From NCBI GenBank assembly GCA_028984105.1, contig CM054823.1, forward strand, positions 25,830,017 to 25,894,016: a stretch of DNA of 64,000 nt. Direction: 5' to 3'. Within the stretch, counting starts at the first letter, position 1, and the number at the start of each line of letters is the position of its first letter. A program made the position numbers and the translations under genes. Under the pieces are notes generated by a model. That model searched no databases. It worked only from the letters and a program-made list of their open reading frames with translations, and had not been told where the DNA came from. Of this stretch, positions 42,595 through 55,545 are shown piece by piece. This DNA is from Lavandula angustifolia. Taxonomy: Eukaryota; Streptophyta; Magnoliopsida; Lamiales; Lamiaceae.

Positions 42595-44645
42595 ACTCTT
42601 GGTATATATATTTTGACTTCAAATTACCGCATTAGGTTCCCCAAACTTCAAGCTGAGGCACCAACTTTAGAGTAAGAATGATAACTCATCTTGCACTTAT
42701 GTTACAACTGCTGATATGTAGAAGTATTTGTTTGTTGTTACATGTCGATTTGGTATTAATCTCGTTGTTCGATTATAAGTTCAAATAACCCTCTCCTCAG
42801 GAGGCTTTAAGGGTGAGTGGATATTGTTTGGTCCATACGTATAGATTGTTTGTTTCACGTGTAGAGGTCGATGGTCATAATTGTTACCTCATCTTTTTAT
42901 TACATCATTTTTTCATCTCTCTTTCAGATTAATCCGAAGTTTCTTGCTGGAATCTGGAGTTTTACTGTGATTGACTGCTGCTACTGTTTGTGTTCATCGC
43001 ATCTGCACAAACTTTACAAGTCATAAGGTTCGATACTTGGGTATAATTTGTACTACAAGAATAATTGTACTATTTGAAAATGAATTGGAAAAACAAAAGT
43101 ATTGTAGTTTTACTTCTATTAGTGCTTGTCTCATCCCATGATGAACAGATTCCTTTGTTTGACTTATGATTTAGATCCCATTCTCTTTCCCAGATAGAGA
43201 TGTTTGGAGCATGTGGTTAGAAGATAAAATGATATCCCCAATGCCCTCCCGAGTCAACCATGTCCAAGAATAATATACACAATTAATGTAATTTTAAAAG
43301 ACTAAATAAAATTCTTTAAGAAATTGTAAATTGTATAAAATTTGGGGATCGTGGTCACACATACCTATAGGCCCATAGGATCTTCTGTCCTATTTTCTTG
43401 TGTCCAATCGCGTCTCAGTGTCATTTTTAACTGTAAGCATCTAGGTGCTCACGATTTGAATTTTAGGATTATCGTAAACACCTAAGTGTTTACGGTTAAA
43501 ATGTGAATGGGACACGAGTGGGACACAAGAAATTAGGACAGAGGATACAAATTGACCTATAGGTCCCTTTATATATCCAACAATTATATACGTCTGTAAA
43601 GTCAAAAATAAATAAATCGAAAAAAATAAATAAATTAATGTGAGACATTCAAATAAGTTCAGTGTGAGAATTAAGAAAGTGGACGATTAAGCTTCAAATG
43701 AGACAGAGGGAGTACTATTATATAACTAAGATCTTTTATCATATTTTTGGTGTCTCAATATATGTTCTACTAATATGGTGGTAACATGTGTATTTTTACT
43801 ATAACGTATTTGTGCTAAAATTGAATTAATTATTTTGAGTAATAATTTTCTTGAATTAAAATATGAGGCATTTGCAGTTATAGCCAAATGCCTTATATGA
43901 TAAACAAGTATAACCTTCTACTATAACAAAACACATTTTTTGCCATAAAGATTCTTTTTTTGGTTTTCAATCACATCATCCCCAATCATTTGGTGTTGTG
44001 TTGGAGAAGTTTGTGTCCGCCTTAATTTTTTTTTGTTTGAGACGCCGAGGGCCAAAGGGAGGCCTATGGAGGGTGACCATCAGCCCTTCATTGGCCGAAA
44101 GAAAAATCTAAGGCCCAGAGTTTCTACGGCCGAGCCACTTGAAAGAGCTAAAGCAATTATAAGAGCCGATGGGCCCGAATATGCCGTAGGCTGTCCTCCG
44201 GCCCTGCCTTTTGTAATATATATAGTCATAGACTCTCTTAGGCACACGCTCCCCTTTGTTCGAGATAGGCTTCGACAAGACACAACATGAAAGACTTTAT
44301 CTGCAAAACCACACAAGGGCCGATAGGGGCTTATGGACGGTGCAGTTTCCAATCATTACCTGCCAGAAAAGTGTACTAATTTAGCTAGTTTTGTGTTTTA
44401 TTAATAGTGGAAGACTACATATGCATTTGATATAGTGATTTTGGCCAACAGTGCATAATAACACTTAAAATATACACATATCACTATCACGTTAATGAGA
44501 CATATATTGATACATCAAAAATGGAATAGATATACTCATCGCTTTATACTTGGAAAAAACATCCAAGTACCATGAAAAAGTTGGACAAACTTTGAAAAGG
44601 AAACAATATTGAAAAAATTAAGGTTTTTGAAATATCTATTTCATA
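42595..44645. other. 3' UTR and intergenic DNA with MITE debris
   Basis: The first ~500 bp are probably 3' UTR of the hydrolase gene. A MITE lies at 43372-43555, and a lone Stowaway right end (AGACAGAGGGAGTA) near 43700-43713. A GC-richer stretch at 44033-44350 carries overlapping open frames on both strands, but neither resembles a known family. Confidence 0.45.
43372..43555. mobile_element. Small TIR element with 8-bp flank CCTATAGG
   Basis: TCTGTCCTATTTTCTTGTGT on the left matches the complement of ACACAAGAAATTAGGACAGA on the right. CCTATAGG occurs on both sides (43364-43371 and 43556-43563); that octamer is itself palindromic. Possibly hAT-like. Confidence 0.6.
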
Positions 44646-44651
44646 TCAGCA

Positions 44652-44850
44652 GGAATAGAATTTGATGAAACAATTGCCCCAGTTGCAAGACTGGAAGCTA
44701 TTCGTTTTTTCCTCGCATACGCCTCACATCAGAGATTCAAAGTCTATTATATAAATGTAAAGTATGCGTTTCTGAATGGCGTATTGAAGGAAGAAGTATA
44801 CGTGGAGTAGCAGTCTCCTAGCTTTCAGCAGGGACATCAAGTATACCGAC
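44652..44850 (+). pseudogene. Copia reverse-transcriptase fragment
   Basis: GIEFDETIAPVARLEAIRFF and then AYASHQRFKVYYINVKYAFL, NGVLKEEVYVE, is the N-terminal part of Ty1/copia reverse transcriptase, in which family members read APVARLEAIR and DVKSAFLNG. TAG at 44808-44810 interrupts it, and the following QSPSFQQG is the normal continuation. No flanking integrase, RNase H or LTR was seen; an isolated relic. Confidence 0.9.
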
Positions 44851-45104
44851 ATCAAGTGGAGCATTTTTTTTTTTAATTATAAAATTTGAAAAGTGTGATG
44901 TGGAGAGCGTGAGACGGTGAAGCTAGTGAGTTGGTCGCCCTTTCAAAATAAAGTTGCTATCTATTCCTGCCATCTCATAAAAGCCAAAACCAAATCCACT
45001 TAATCATGCCCCCAATTTCCCCCTTTCTTCCTTCCCCTAAAACTCTCCAATTATTTATTCAGAAGCCATAACTCACAGTCACACACTTCCGTCTGTTTGC
45101 TGCA

Positions 45105-48100
45105 ATGGACGGAGGTGCGGTCGATAATCCTCGCACGGTGGAGGAGGTTTTCAGAGATTTCAAGGGCAGACGCAACGCCTTAATCAAAGCTCTCACCACT
45201 GGTAATCTTTTTTCTTTTTTTTTTTTTTTTTCTTTTTTGTTCTTTTTTTTTTTTTTTTTTTTTGGAATTTTAGGGTTCCTGCTACTGAATTTAGTACATT
45301 CTGCTAACTTGTCATATCTCGTTCTTAGGTTTATTTACTTTCCTTTTTCCCTTTTTCAGATGTTGAAGAGTTCTTCCAGCAGTGTGATCCTGGTGAGTTA
45401 GCTTAATTTTCTGTTAGGTTTTTTTTTTTTTTGGTTGATTTTTACGATCAGTGAATTTGTATTTTATATATTGGCTAGTTTATGATTGCACGGCTGTGAG
45501 ATTGTAATTTGTTCTTCTTAGAATTTCTTTGCAGTTATGGTGTTTTCAATGAATTTAATAGGTTTAATCTGCTATACAATTTTCTGAAGTTATCTGTAGT
45601 TTGTCACTGCAATTTATGATATCAGGTTATTTTATTCTTGAGAAAATCTGAAGTATTTCCTTAACCTGTTGTGATATGTGGACTTGGTGGGACAAGTTTG
45701 CAATTTTTAATTATGTATATATTGGCTAATTGTGTCGAACAGCTTTCTGTTGGTATAAGGTCTTGCCGGTAATGTTTTTTGTTATAGTTGGCATGCGGTG
45801 CTAATTAATATACCTAAGTAGCACATAAGCTTCAATGCATTGTTTTTCCTGTTGATTATTGTGGACTTAAACTCATATTTCATGCATACAATGTAGGAAT
45901 TCGTTATGCTATCTGTATTGCTTTTTGGCTGACATAACTTTGTGATAAGGTGTGCTTTACCTGTAGTTAATGCACTGTTCATTGTTTTCATGTCCGTTTG
46001 GTAGTCGGAGCTTTTTTTTGCTTCGTCAACACGTTTACTTTCTTTTTTCCTCATTGTCTTGTGCACATTCGTTAGCATATATAACATGTATACCCTTTTT
46101 ATTGGTGTTGTCAAATGTCAGTCATAAAGATATGAATGTTAATGGACTTTTTATCCAGCAGAATTTATTGTTAAAACTTATTTGCCATATTTATTCTTAT
46201 ATTTCCAGTACTATGAATTAATCACTGACTCTGTATGTAATGAATATTTCCAATGTTGCACATTTATCTCCGAGTTCTATATGTATGCTATCAATCTACA
46301 GTGAAGGATGTTATTGGTTTTCAATATAATGCGTTATTAGATTATTATTATTTAATAAAAACAATATGTAATCTACTGTTTCTGTAACAAACATGTAACT
46401 TTTGCAGATAAGGAAAACCTTTGTCTTTTTGGATTCCCCAATGAGAAATGGGAACTAAATCTACCTGCTGAGGAGGTACCTCCTGAGCTCCCAGAACCTG
46501 CTTTAGGCATAAACTTTGCTAGAGAGGGAATGCAAGGAAAGGACTGGCTGGCTCTTGTTGCTGTCCACAGTGATGCATGGCTGCTTTCTGTTGCCTTCTA
46601 TTTTGGTGCCAGATTTGGTTTCGATAAATCTGACAGGTATGCTTTTCCTAAGTTGTGAATACACAATCGCTTTATTTCCTTTCCTTTTTTTAATTTTATT
46701 CCCTTATTATCCTTCTTACAATCCTATTCTTGTTTGTCTGGGTTGGGGGCATCTAAGAAGCTGAGAGTATGGACTAGATTTTCTACTTTACTCTAGAATG
46801 TATGTAAAACAGATAAAATATTCTTTTGATTAATCAATATAGCTTAGTGATCTGCTATCCATATTGGAGTCAGTTCCCAAACTAACACATTCAAACTTTA
46901 ATTCTCAAAATAATACTCTCTCGACTTTAATTACCAAAATACTCTCCTTTTTGCCTAGTGGAAAATATTTTCTTTATTATTATTATTTTTTGGCACATAA
47001 TTGCCAAGTACTCCCTCCGTCCCAAAATTCTTGTCCAATTTGCTTTTTGCACAGTTTTTAAGGAGAGTTGTTAGTTGTGTGTAGATTTGTATAAAGTTGT
47101 GGGTCCCACAAAAAAATTGTGTGTAATAATTTACTAAAAAAGGAAAGTGGACAAGAATTTTGGGACAACCCAAAATGGAATAGCGGACAAGAATTTTGGG
47201 ACGGAGGGAGTAGTAAATTATTTAGTTACTCAAAATCAAATAAAAATTAATCAGTTAAAATATCGTGATTAAATAAAAATTACTTCATAATTACATTATT
47301 AATTCATGCTAATTAAAAGTAGTTTGCAGAGTATACTAATTAAAAGTGGCATGCACAGTTGCAAACAAATTAAATGGAGCTTATGACATTAAAAGTTAAA
47401 ATATGTAAAATAGTCCTTTTATAAGTTTATTTAACGGAAAGGAATTTAGAAAAAATACTCCCTCCGTCCCATTATTAATGTCTCACTTGCCTTTTTTGAT
47501 TGTCCCATTATTTATATCCCATACCAAATAAGGAAATAAATTAGTGGACCACAATCAATCTAAGCAAGTGGACCCCATCCCTTTATACTTTTACACCACT
47601 ACTTTACACCTTTACCTCCATTATCTTAATTACCGTGTCAGTCCCAATGGGACATAAATAATGGGACGGAGGGAGTATATATTAAGTATTATTGGCTTAC
47701 GAAATACAAAAAAGTCATGAAATGAAAATTCTCGATTTAAAAACTCCGAAGTATTGCAAAATTAAAATAAGTGGTGGATGTCAAGAAAAAAAAAAGAAGG
47801 TAGAAAAAATATATTTTTATTTATAAGTTATAATAGACTGCTTTCAGTTTCAGGAATTGAGTTATGGAAGAAACAATTTTGTAATCAAATAAATACAGTA
47901 ATCATATCATTTAAATCACAATATTTTAACTCATTAACTTTTATCTATAGTTCAATTACTAAATAATTTACTACTTGACAATTATGTGGCCAAAGAAAAA
48001 GTAAGAAAAAATGTATTTTCCACATGGCAAAAAGGAGAGTAGTTTGGGGATTAAAGTTCAAAAAAGTAGTAGTATTTAGGGAATTAATGTTTGAAAGAGT

Positions 48101-49489
48101 GTTAATTTAGGAATTAACTCTCCATATTGCGCGATGTGAAGATTTAATTTACTCCATTCTCTCGTTCTTGTGTCCTTTGTTTCTTCCTGCCTTTATCACT
48201 CATCATGAATTTTAGAATGATTCTTTAAGTAAACTTTATGCTGACTATATGTTTGACCCACGTCCCGATTGTTTATTTTTCTAAATATTCATGTAGTTGT
48301 ACTTTGCGGGATGATTGCTTTCCTAGCATAAAGTTCATGCTTTTTTCTCGTCTATATCTATTTGAATGTGTTGTACCCCATGGGAAAAATAAAAAGGCTG
48401 TCTGACTTCTGATCCTAGTATTGTATGCTGAGGTGTCAGTGTCATATCTAAACAAGGGGCCAAAGGAATATCATGACAAACTAATTTTTGGTCACAAAAA
48501 TAACCCTTTAAAATTAGATTTGGTCTTGATCAAACTCTTTAATTAATTACTCCTCAGTGAACAATGAAAATGAGCAGAATAGTGGAGATTGCGTATAAAT
48601 TTTACGCACTGTATCTTCTGGATAATTTTGTATGATGGCTTTCACTGACTTGAACAATTAAGCAACACCATGCTTAATTTTTCAAATCTGGATTACTTTT
48701 AGCTTCATTTTAGTTGGTGTTGTATGCAGGAAACATCTATTCAATATGATACATGATCTTCCCACCGTTTTTGAAGTTGTGGCTGAAGCAGCAAAAAAGC
48801 AAGTAAAAGACAAATCGTCCATCTCAAACCACAGTGGCAGTACATCCAAGTCAAATCCAAAATTGGTAAATGCAATCATCTTTTTTCTTGTGAGATTAAG
48901 AGAAAAGTAATTGTTTCCTATTGTTTCGGAAGACATGGAACTCAGAAACTTTTATATAAGCCGATAACATGCTTGTACTTAGTGTTGCTCTCTGCTGGTT
49001 TGCTATGGCCCTTATTTTCTCGAGTATGAATTATGTAACCTGGAATTTACCAAAGCCTTGTGGCCAAATATATATCTGGATCATGATTATAACAGCCCAC
49101 TATTTTCACATTTTTCGATACTTTTAAGGTGGAAGTAGAGATTAATGAAGCTGAACGTTTTCACCCTTTATTCTTGTCCTCCCTGTGGTTAATTCTCATG
49201 TTTCACCCTTTCCTTTTCCCGTGTTTGACAGGGGAGATTGCCCAAGGCCCAAGCTAAGGATGAGGACGAGGGATTGGATGAAGAAGATGAAGATGAAGAA
49301 GACGAGCATGGGGAAACCTTTTGCGGAGCATGTGGTGAGAATTACGCCTCTGATGAATTCTGGATCTGCTGCGACCTATGTGAGAGATGGTTCCACGGTA
49401 AGTGCGTTAAGATAACTCCTGCTAGGGCGGAACACATCAAGCAGTACAAATGCCCGACCTGCACGAACAAGAGAGCCCGCCCTTCATGA
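45105..49489 (+). CDS. Alfin-like PHD finger protein, five exons
   Basis: Exons 45105-45201, 45360-45392, 46408-46636, 48730-48865 and 49232-49489; phases agree, giving 250 aa, the usual Alfin-like length. The N-terminal Alfin (DUF3594) domain runs from TVEEVFRDFKGRRNALIKAL to about residue 140 (NMIHDLPTVFEVV). An acidic linker (about 174-192) leads into a C-terminal PHD finger with Cys196, Cys199, Cys212, Cys215, His220, Cys223, Cys239 and Cys242, in the order C4HC3, and the aromatic W218 that helps hold methyl-lysine. Alfin-like proteins read H3K4me3 in the nucleus and often link it to Polycomb repression. Intron 1 has long T runs; intron 3 (2.1 kb) carries two Stowaway MITEs. The family member (AL1-AL7) cannot be decided from this alone. 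Confidence 0.95.
45206..45263. repeat. Poly(T)-rich tract in intron 1
   Basis: Runs of up to about 21 T interrupted by single C or G just after the first splice donor of the Alfin-like gene. Confidence 0.9.
47009..47212. mobile_element. Stowaway-type MITE (Alfin-like intron 3)
   Basis: CTCCCTCCGTCCCAAAATTC and GAATTTTGGGACGGAGGGAG are exact complements at the ends, TA-flanked. Confidence 0.9.
47456..47677. mobile_element. Stowaway-type MITE (Alfin-like intron 3)
   Basis: CTCCCTCCGTCCCATTATTA and TAATGGGACGGAGGGAG, TA-flanked; same subfamily as 25550-25772. Confidence 0.9.
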
Positions 49490-49739
49490 TTTCCCCGGCT
49501 GCTCGTCTAACCATGGCTGCATAGATGCTGCTGGTTGTAATCCGTCCAGAGCCGGCCAGAAAAGCATCTATGTTGAGTACAATGACTTCTGGTCTTATTT
49601 ATTTCTTTTAGGTCCAACTGTTCTTTGTAGAGATTACTATTGCTTTGTCTTGACATTTTAAGCTTTACCATTTGTTAATCTCAGTTAGCAACTAAGTTCA
49701 CTAGACCAATTGTGAAATGCATCATGGTTATATTAGTTT

Positions 49740-50128
49740 TACTCCCTCCGCTTCGCCCCACTCCATTAATTCATTTTTCCTTTTCGGATTGTCCCACTCC
49801 ACTAGTCCAATTTCCTTTTTTAATTTTAAATAATATTATAATATTACCTCTGTCTCATTATTTCTAATCACTTTTCGATTGGAACTATTTCTGATTCAAT
49901 TCCAATTTTGCAAAAAGGAAATTATGTGGTTCACTAGACCAACAACTCTCCTAAAATACCGCGCCGAAAAGTTATGGAACAAGAAAGATGGGACGAAGGA
50001 ATTATAAAGTAGTGGGGTTCACTAGAATATATAAGAGTGTTATTTTAAGTTAAAAAATAAAAGTGGACTAATGGAGTGAAACAGCCCGAAAATGAATACT
50101 GGACTAATGGAGTGGAACGGAGGGAGTA
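49740..50128. mobile_element. Stowaway-type MITE containing a second MITE
   Basis: Outer ends CTCCCTCCGCTTCGCCCCAC and GGAGTGGAACGGAGGGAG with TA flanks. An inner TA-flanked copy (CCTCTGTCTCATTATTTCTA / AAAGATGGGACGAAGGAAT) lies at about 49855-50004. Confidence 0.75.
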
Positions 50129-50453
50129 CATTTTATCCTACTTTTTCATTTTTCTCTCCTACTTTATCTATTTTATCATTATATCACTCATTTTCTTTCT
50201 TATACTTTATCATCTATTCTCTCATTATCTTACTCATATTCATTCTCCTACTATATCATCTATTATCTTTCTCATACTTTATCATCAATTTTCTTAATTT
50301 CCGTGCCGAAAAGAAGTGACTCAAAAATAGTAGTGCGTAAGTGGTATATTCTAGTAGACCCCACTACTTTATTCTACTTACACACAACAAACAACTTTCT
50401 TAATCTTCATGCCGAAAAGAAAGTGGACTAATGTAGTGCGACGGAGGTAGTAC
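50129..50453. mobile_element. Stowaway-related debris
   Basis: A CTTTATCATCTATT-rich simple stretch followed by GTGGACTAATGTAGTGCG and ACGGAGGTAGTA, the right end of another copy. The left end is not separable from the neighbouring MITE. Confidence 0.5.
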
Positions 50454-50693
50454 TTCATTGATAGGAAAATTCTTTACATTGCTACAAGAAGAGTTTTTCA
50501 TTTGCTTTGTTTATCAAAACAAGCCTTATGAAGGGCAAAATTGGATCAACTAACCACGCTCTACCCAATTTTTAAGTTCAAAACATTTTAGCTAAAATCT
50601 ATCTAAAATCAAACAAGCACTAGAGAATTCACCTTTCTTTGAATACTTCAATCTGATAGTTTCATGAAAATGTGGGATTGAGTGTGCAGCAAG

Positions 50694-53600
50694 TTACTTC
50701 CACTTTGCCCCTGTTCCATGAGCACGAGACGAGACGCTCCAGAGTCGATCTCCGGGCTGTACCATTGTATTCGATAAGGAAGAAGCAGGCCCGGAACTCT
50801 TTACTCCGGCCTTCAACTTCATCAACGGATGCTTGTTCTTCTTCCCCATTCCGTTAGCAAGCAGCCACCGCGATCCTGACTGTTCTTTATTCGTGGAACC
50901 CCATGACTTCTTTTTACCCGGTTCCATCTTCAAACCGGCAACATGTACCTCCTCGATTTTATATTGTGGAATCAGCTCTTCTTCGATTGGCTGATCAATA
51001 ATGTTTCCAATCCTAGCAGTGGGGTCTTGTTCCTCTTCACTAGCATTCCTCCCTGGTAGAGGAACTGTATTATAGAGTTTAGGCCTCGGTGGGACGAAAA
51101 CTCTCTCCACTTGAATAAGAGCAAGCATTGGGTTGCCCACCGGCTCATAGTTTCTCAAAGGATCACGCAGCTGTACCATCAGTGCAACAGTGAAGCTATT
51201 GCCCAACAAGCCATACTTCCTACCTCTGCCTCGCCTCTTCTCCCCCTTCGCTCTTCCACGAAACGATTCAAGCGAAGTTGCATGATGGGCTTCTAGTAGT
51301 CTACTTGTTCTCTCAGTGACAAGATCATCATCGTTGATTTCACCAGAATCAAGTCTCATCCATTCATCAAGTGTTAGAGAAAGGCCCATCAACCCGTCTA
51401 CGTGGTCACATTTGTCTTTGATATCCAGCAACTGCAATCCACCGGTCCCATCGAGCCCCATGGTGGAGCCAACATCAAGGCCCTTTCCCTTCAAGGCAGA
51501 AAGTTCGCCAATCGACTGTGTGCTGATATTTGGAGGTGCGTCCTCATCTGTCATACCGGATTGTACTCTCAAGCCCTCGATTGAGAGAGCTTCAATCTTA
51601 TCCATTGCTGATGGAGCAAGATCTTCTAAAGACACATACTCTGTATCAGTTCTCAGCAATGTTGAACTACACTTCCCTAACTCTTGGCCAGAGGATATAT
51701 TTTGCATAGTTCCAAATTCATGCTGAGATAATCTTTGCCTGCAACAGAAACAAACGTGTCAATATAACAACAATTGAATCATTACGACAATAAAATCACG
51801 AAAAAGCCAATGCTCATGGGGTAACCACACACCTATCTGCTCTCTCCAAACCAATTTGTTGAATTGTGTTCCCAGTTATGTCATCCAAGGGCATCAATTT
51901 GTTTGCCTGCATGGATAGCTTCTCGATCCCCATTGCGGCCAGACCCTGAAGAATATCTGTTACACCAGATCCCATTTCTGCAGGCACGACCACCTGACTA
52001 GACACCTGCATAATTAAGCTCCCTCCGCCTTTCGCATTTCTGAAAAGTGCAGGATTCATTGAGCGTAAAAACCCTCCATTCTTGGTTTGCAGAAAGGGAC
52101 CCAAACCTTCTGCAATAGAAGGGAGCTGATGAAGATCCTTTGGAGGTATGTCAAGTGGATTGCATAAGGCATCTGACTCACTACTAGGTGGAGAATGTTG
52201 AAATGCCTTCTCATTCAAGCCCCAGTCGCGCATCAAAGCTTCAGATTCCAAATCCTCCAGCCTTGAGGCACTTCCACTGAATACATCACTCTCTATCTGA
52301 GACATCTTCCGAAAACCTTCCAATATCGATGGTTGGTAGAAGTCCTTAGACATAGCTTCCCAGACAGATCCTGTTGGAATATCATTTACAACTTCTGTTG
52401 AATCATTCTCACTATCAAAGTTGAGTATGCCTCCATTGGCAAGAGTTTCCTTCTCAAATTGCTGTAGCAGGCGCTCTCTTGGAGAGTCGGGCTCACTTTC
52501 AGAATACGGACCAAATGGACTATGCTCCACACCCAGCATTTCTAAGAAATCGTTGGCTACTGAGTCAGTAATATCATCCATGTTAGATAATGCCTCCTTC
52601 TCAAGATCTCCAGGATGTAAACTACTACTACAAAAACTATCTTGAGACGGAGCTTCACTTTCATCCTCCTGAGAATCGAGTTCTTCGTTCACTAACTCCG
52701 TGGCGTGACTTAGTGTCATCTCCAATTCTTTCATTAATGATTCTTTGGAGAGCATACCGGTCTCTTTCTCAGTAGAATCACAGGTGGCCATTGATTGCTC
52801 GTGCTCTCGAGAAGCACTCTCTTTAGCGGGAGGAATGCCATCAGTTTCAAGAACCTCTCCAGAAGCTAGAACAACACTAAAAGGGTCTTCTTTTGGTCTC
52901 GCCTGATCCTTAGTGAACTCTTCTATCCCCTTCTCTAAGACAGAAAGCTCACCAATTCCCTGCTCACTTTCAAGATTTCTCTCATCAGAAAAAGGAGGTT
53001 TAAACAAATCCTCTTTACTGGAGTCAAAATGCACGGGATAGAGACTTGGTTCCAATTGATTTTCAACTGGAGCATTTAGCATCTCTTCATCCAGTTTCTG
53101 ATATAACACATTCACTGATTGACACAGTTCTGAAGTTGGCATAGGCAGGACTTCATGAAGATCCTTCACATCTTCTGCAGGCTGCTTTAAGGCAGTCCCC
53201 CTAGCAGGAACGCTTTCCAGTTCTCTAATACTCAGCTCATTCTTGAGATCAGACATATCCAAAAAAGGTTCCGTCTTTGCCCTATTCAGTGTGCTGCTCT
53301 TGGCTAAAGCTTCTCTATTATTTTCAGCTGCAATGTATCCAAAACTGACATTCAATGTCGCGCCACTTGCTTTCCCTGATAGCTTGAAGCTAGTCGTCCA
53401 TGTCCCGGAGCTTTTCTCCTCTTCCAATTCCTCAAATGTCAGAGGAAGCAATCTAGTCAAGTCTATACGATGCTTCCCGAAATCAAGCTCAGGGGAATTA
53501 CAAACAGAAGCATACAACAAGAAATGCTTCGCCTCATACTTCGCCAAACTCTGGGTACTGCTCCTAGTAACATTTAAAGAACAAGAATGAGTCAGCCGTT

Positions 53601-54012
53601 CCTCGAACTCGGCTACTCCATTATGAACCCTAGCTGGAGATGTCATCTCCTCACCATCCCTCCTCTTCCATTGCACAACCAGACAAGCCCCATCGAAATG
53701 GCTTGGTAAACCCTCAATGGAATGGACTAGGAGTGAGAAAGAACAACTGAACCTTCGGGTTCTACCATGAGTCAAAGCCTTCAGACCTCTCCAACTCCAA
53801 ATTGAAGGCTTCTTCTCTTTCTCAGCTGAAATTTTCCTATTGTCATTTGGCTTCTCCGGCTTAGTTTTAGGCTCAGCAGAACTAGGAAGCCTAGATACTG
53901 CTTTATCCGAAAAGAAGGCTTTGCTTAGGGTTTCAAGATCATTTACAAATTTCCCACCTCCTGAACCTGAAACCTCATCAATTTTCTTTCTGGTACCTGC
54001 TTTTGACAACAT
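50694..54012 (-). CDS. PMI1-related protein with N-terminal C2 (NT-C2) domain, two exons
   Basis: Exons 54012-51833 and 51738-50694 (minus) join across a 94-bp intron at AG|G, giving 1074 aa. The start MLSKAGTRKK leads to a NT-C2 (EEIG1/EHBP1-type) domain at about residues 86-232 (RRFSCSFSLLVHSIEGLP onward). A long acidic Ser/Glu-rich middle follows, then the conserved PMI1 C-terminus: LMGLSLTLDEWMRLDSGEI, GRKYGLLGNSFTVALMVQLR, DPLRNYEPVGNPMLALIQVE and RVFVPPRP. PMI1 and its relatives are cytosolic or plasma-membrane-linked proteins needed for chloroplast and nuclear positioning through actin. Length suits PMI1-RELATED members rather than PMI1 itself. Two separate long open frames here are one gene, because the intron restores frame exactly. 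A GA microsatellite lies in the leader. Confidence 0.93.
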
Positions 54013-54427
54013 TGCCTCCCCCAGAAATTACGAAATCGAGCACGTAATTCTCTCAATATTACGAATTTATCCACTATACCGATTCAATTCCACGATTAAT
54101 CCACAATAACAATCCATAGAAAACGAGCAGAGAACATCAGATAAGGTCAAAAATCACCGATTTCTGATCGGAAAAAAACATAAACTCACGAAACGTATGA
54201 ATGAATGAGTTCAGGGCATGAATATAAACAACGGAGAGATTCATCGGTTTCATCTTCAACGGATTAAAACATAAATCAGCATCTTCAACGTATTCCGCGT
54301 TTCTGTTACACTAGCAGATTAAACAAAACAAGAAAGTAAATCAGAAATGAAGATTCTTACAACTAAGAGCACGAGAAGTTAGGAGCCAAATCTTGCGCTC
54401 TTAGATTTAAAAAAATTCATATTGTGG

Positions 54428-54461
<34 letters not shown>
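54428..54461. repeat. (CT)n microsatellite upstream of PMI1-related gene
   Basis: About seventeen CT units; on the sense strand of the PMI1-related gene they read GA, about 420 bp before its start codon. Confidence 0.9.
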
Positions 54462-54464
<3 letters not shown>

Positions 54465-54633
54465 ATATTTTGACGCGAGCAAGCTCGATTCAATTTCAAA
54501 ACTGAAGCTAGTTTTGCACGAAAGTTAAGTAATTTTCAACCAAGCCCTTTCTTTTTCAACAATCTCAATTTGGCCTCATAAATTAGATAACAATTTCATT
54601 TGGGTGTATTTTTTTTAAAAATGAAAGAAAAAC

Positions 54634-54811
54634 TACAGTTAAACATCGATAAAGTAATATTCGATAAAATAATAATTTCACTAAGATAATAACTTATTCC
54701 GGTCCCGATATGGGTCAATATGCTAAAATAATATTCGATAAAGTAATAACTTCGTTAAATGAATATTTTTTCTTGGTCCCAAAATTATTACTTTATCGAG
54801 GTTTAACTGTA
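54634..54811. mobile_element. pogo/Emigrant-like MITE, copy 4
   Basis: Ends CAGTTAAACATCGATAAAGT and complement of CTTTATCGAGGTTTAACTG, TA-flanked. Confidence 0.8.
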
Positions 54812-55288
54812 CAATCACTATTGGAAGTAAATTTCCGTTGTTGTATAGTTTACAAATTTGAAGGCGAGGTTGGGACAGGTAGAAATTAGATCATAGGATA
54901 ACTACCTCAGAATTGCTATGTCATATAATAAAAAAAAGTATTATTCTGTTGTAAAAAGATAAATATAACTAAATAGTTAACTAAAAATAAAAATAATTTA
55001 TTATACATGAATTAAATTATTTACAAACTGTTGGAGGAATCTCGAAATAAATAAAAACTTTTATTAGTTGATGAATTAGCGCATTCTTTTTGACAAATTT
55101 TGTTGATTAAGTATTTGAAGTGGGTGGGGGAATACCATAATAAGAAGAAGTGTGGGGGCGAATAACGGAATTAGTTGAAAACATAGCAATAATGGAATCA
55201 TTCACACTCACATAGTCACATTCTAGACCTTGCATAGGCATAATTAGTAGTGACCTTCAATTAGGGTATGGATCCGGTGGGAAGACAT

Positions 55289-55545
55289 AGTTATATAGGA
55301 AGGTGAGAAGTATTCATATTCTTTATATGTTTTATGCATATTCTTTATTTTTTTATGCATATATTTTGTATTTTTTATATTTTTGCCTTATGCATAAAAC
55401 ATATAAAAAATATGCAAAATGAATATTCCAAAGCATATTCAATCTAAACTATCAAAAAATAAAATCAAGGGTGCAGATTTCTTTTTATTTTTTATTTTAA
55501 GGAGGCTTCTCATATGATCCATTCCCTATATAATTATATCTACAA
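55289..55545. mobile_element. Possible third TA-flanked TIR element
   Basis: Left TATATAGGAAGGTGAGAAG and right (complement) TATATAGGGAATGGATCATATGAGAAG-type ends share the GGATCATATGAGAA phrase with the element at 11975-13494. The interior has an ATATGTTTTATGCATA palindrome. The ends are short and diverged. Confidence 0.45.

Noticed and set aside
50694..51707. Separate 337-residue gene downstream of the PMI1-related frame
   Set aside because: A 94-bp GT-AG intron joins it in phase to the upstream frame, and its content is the PMI1 C-terminus.
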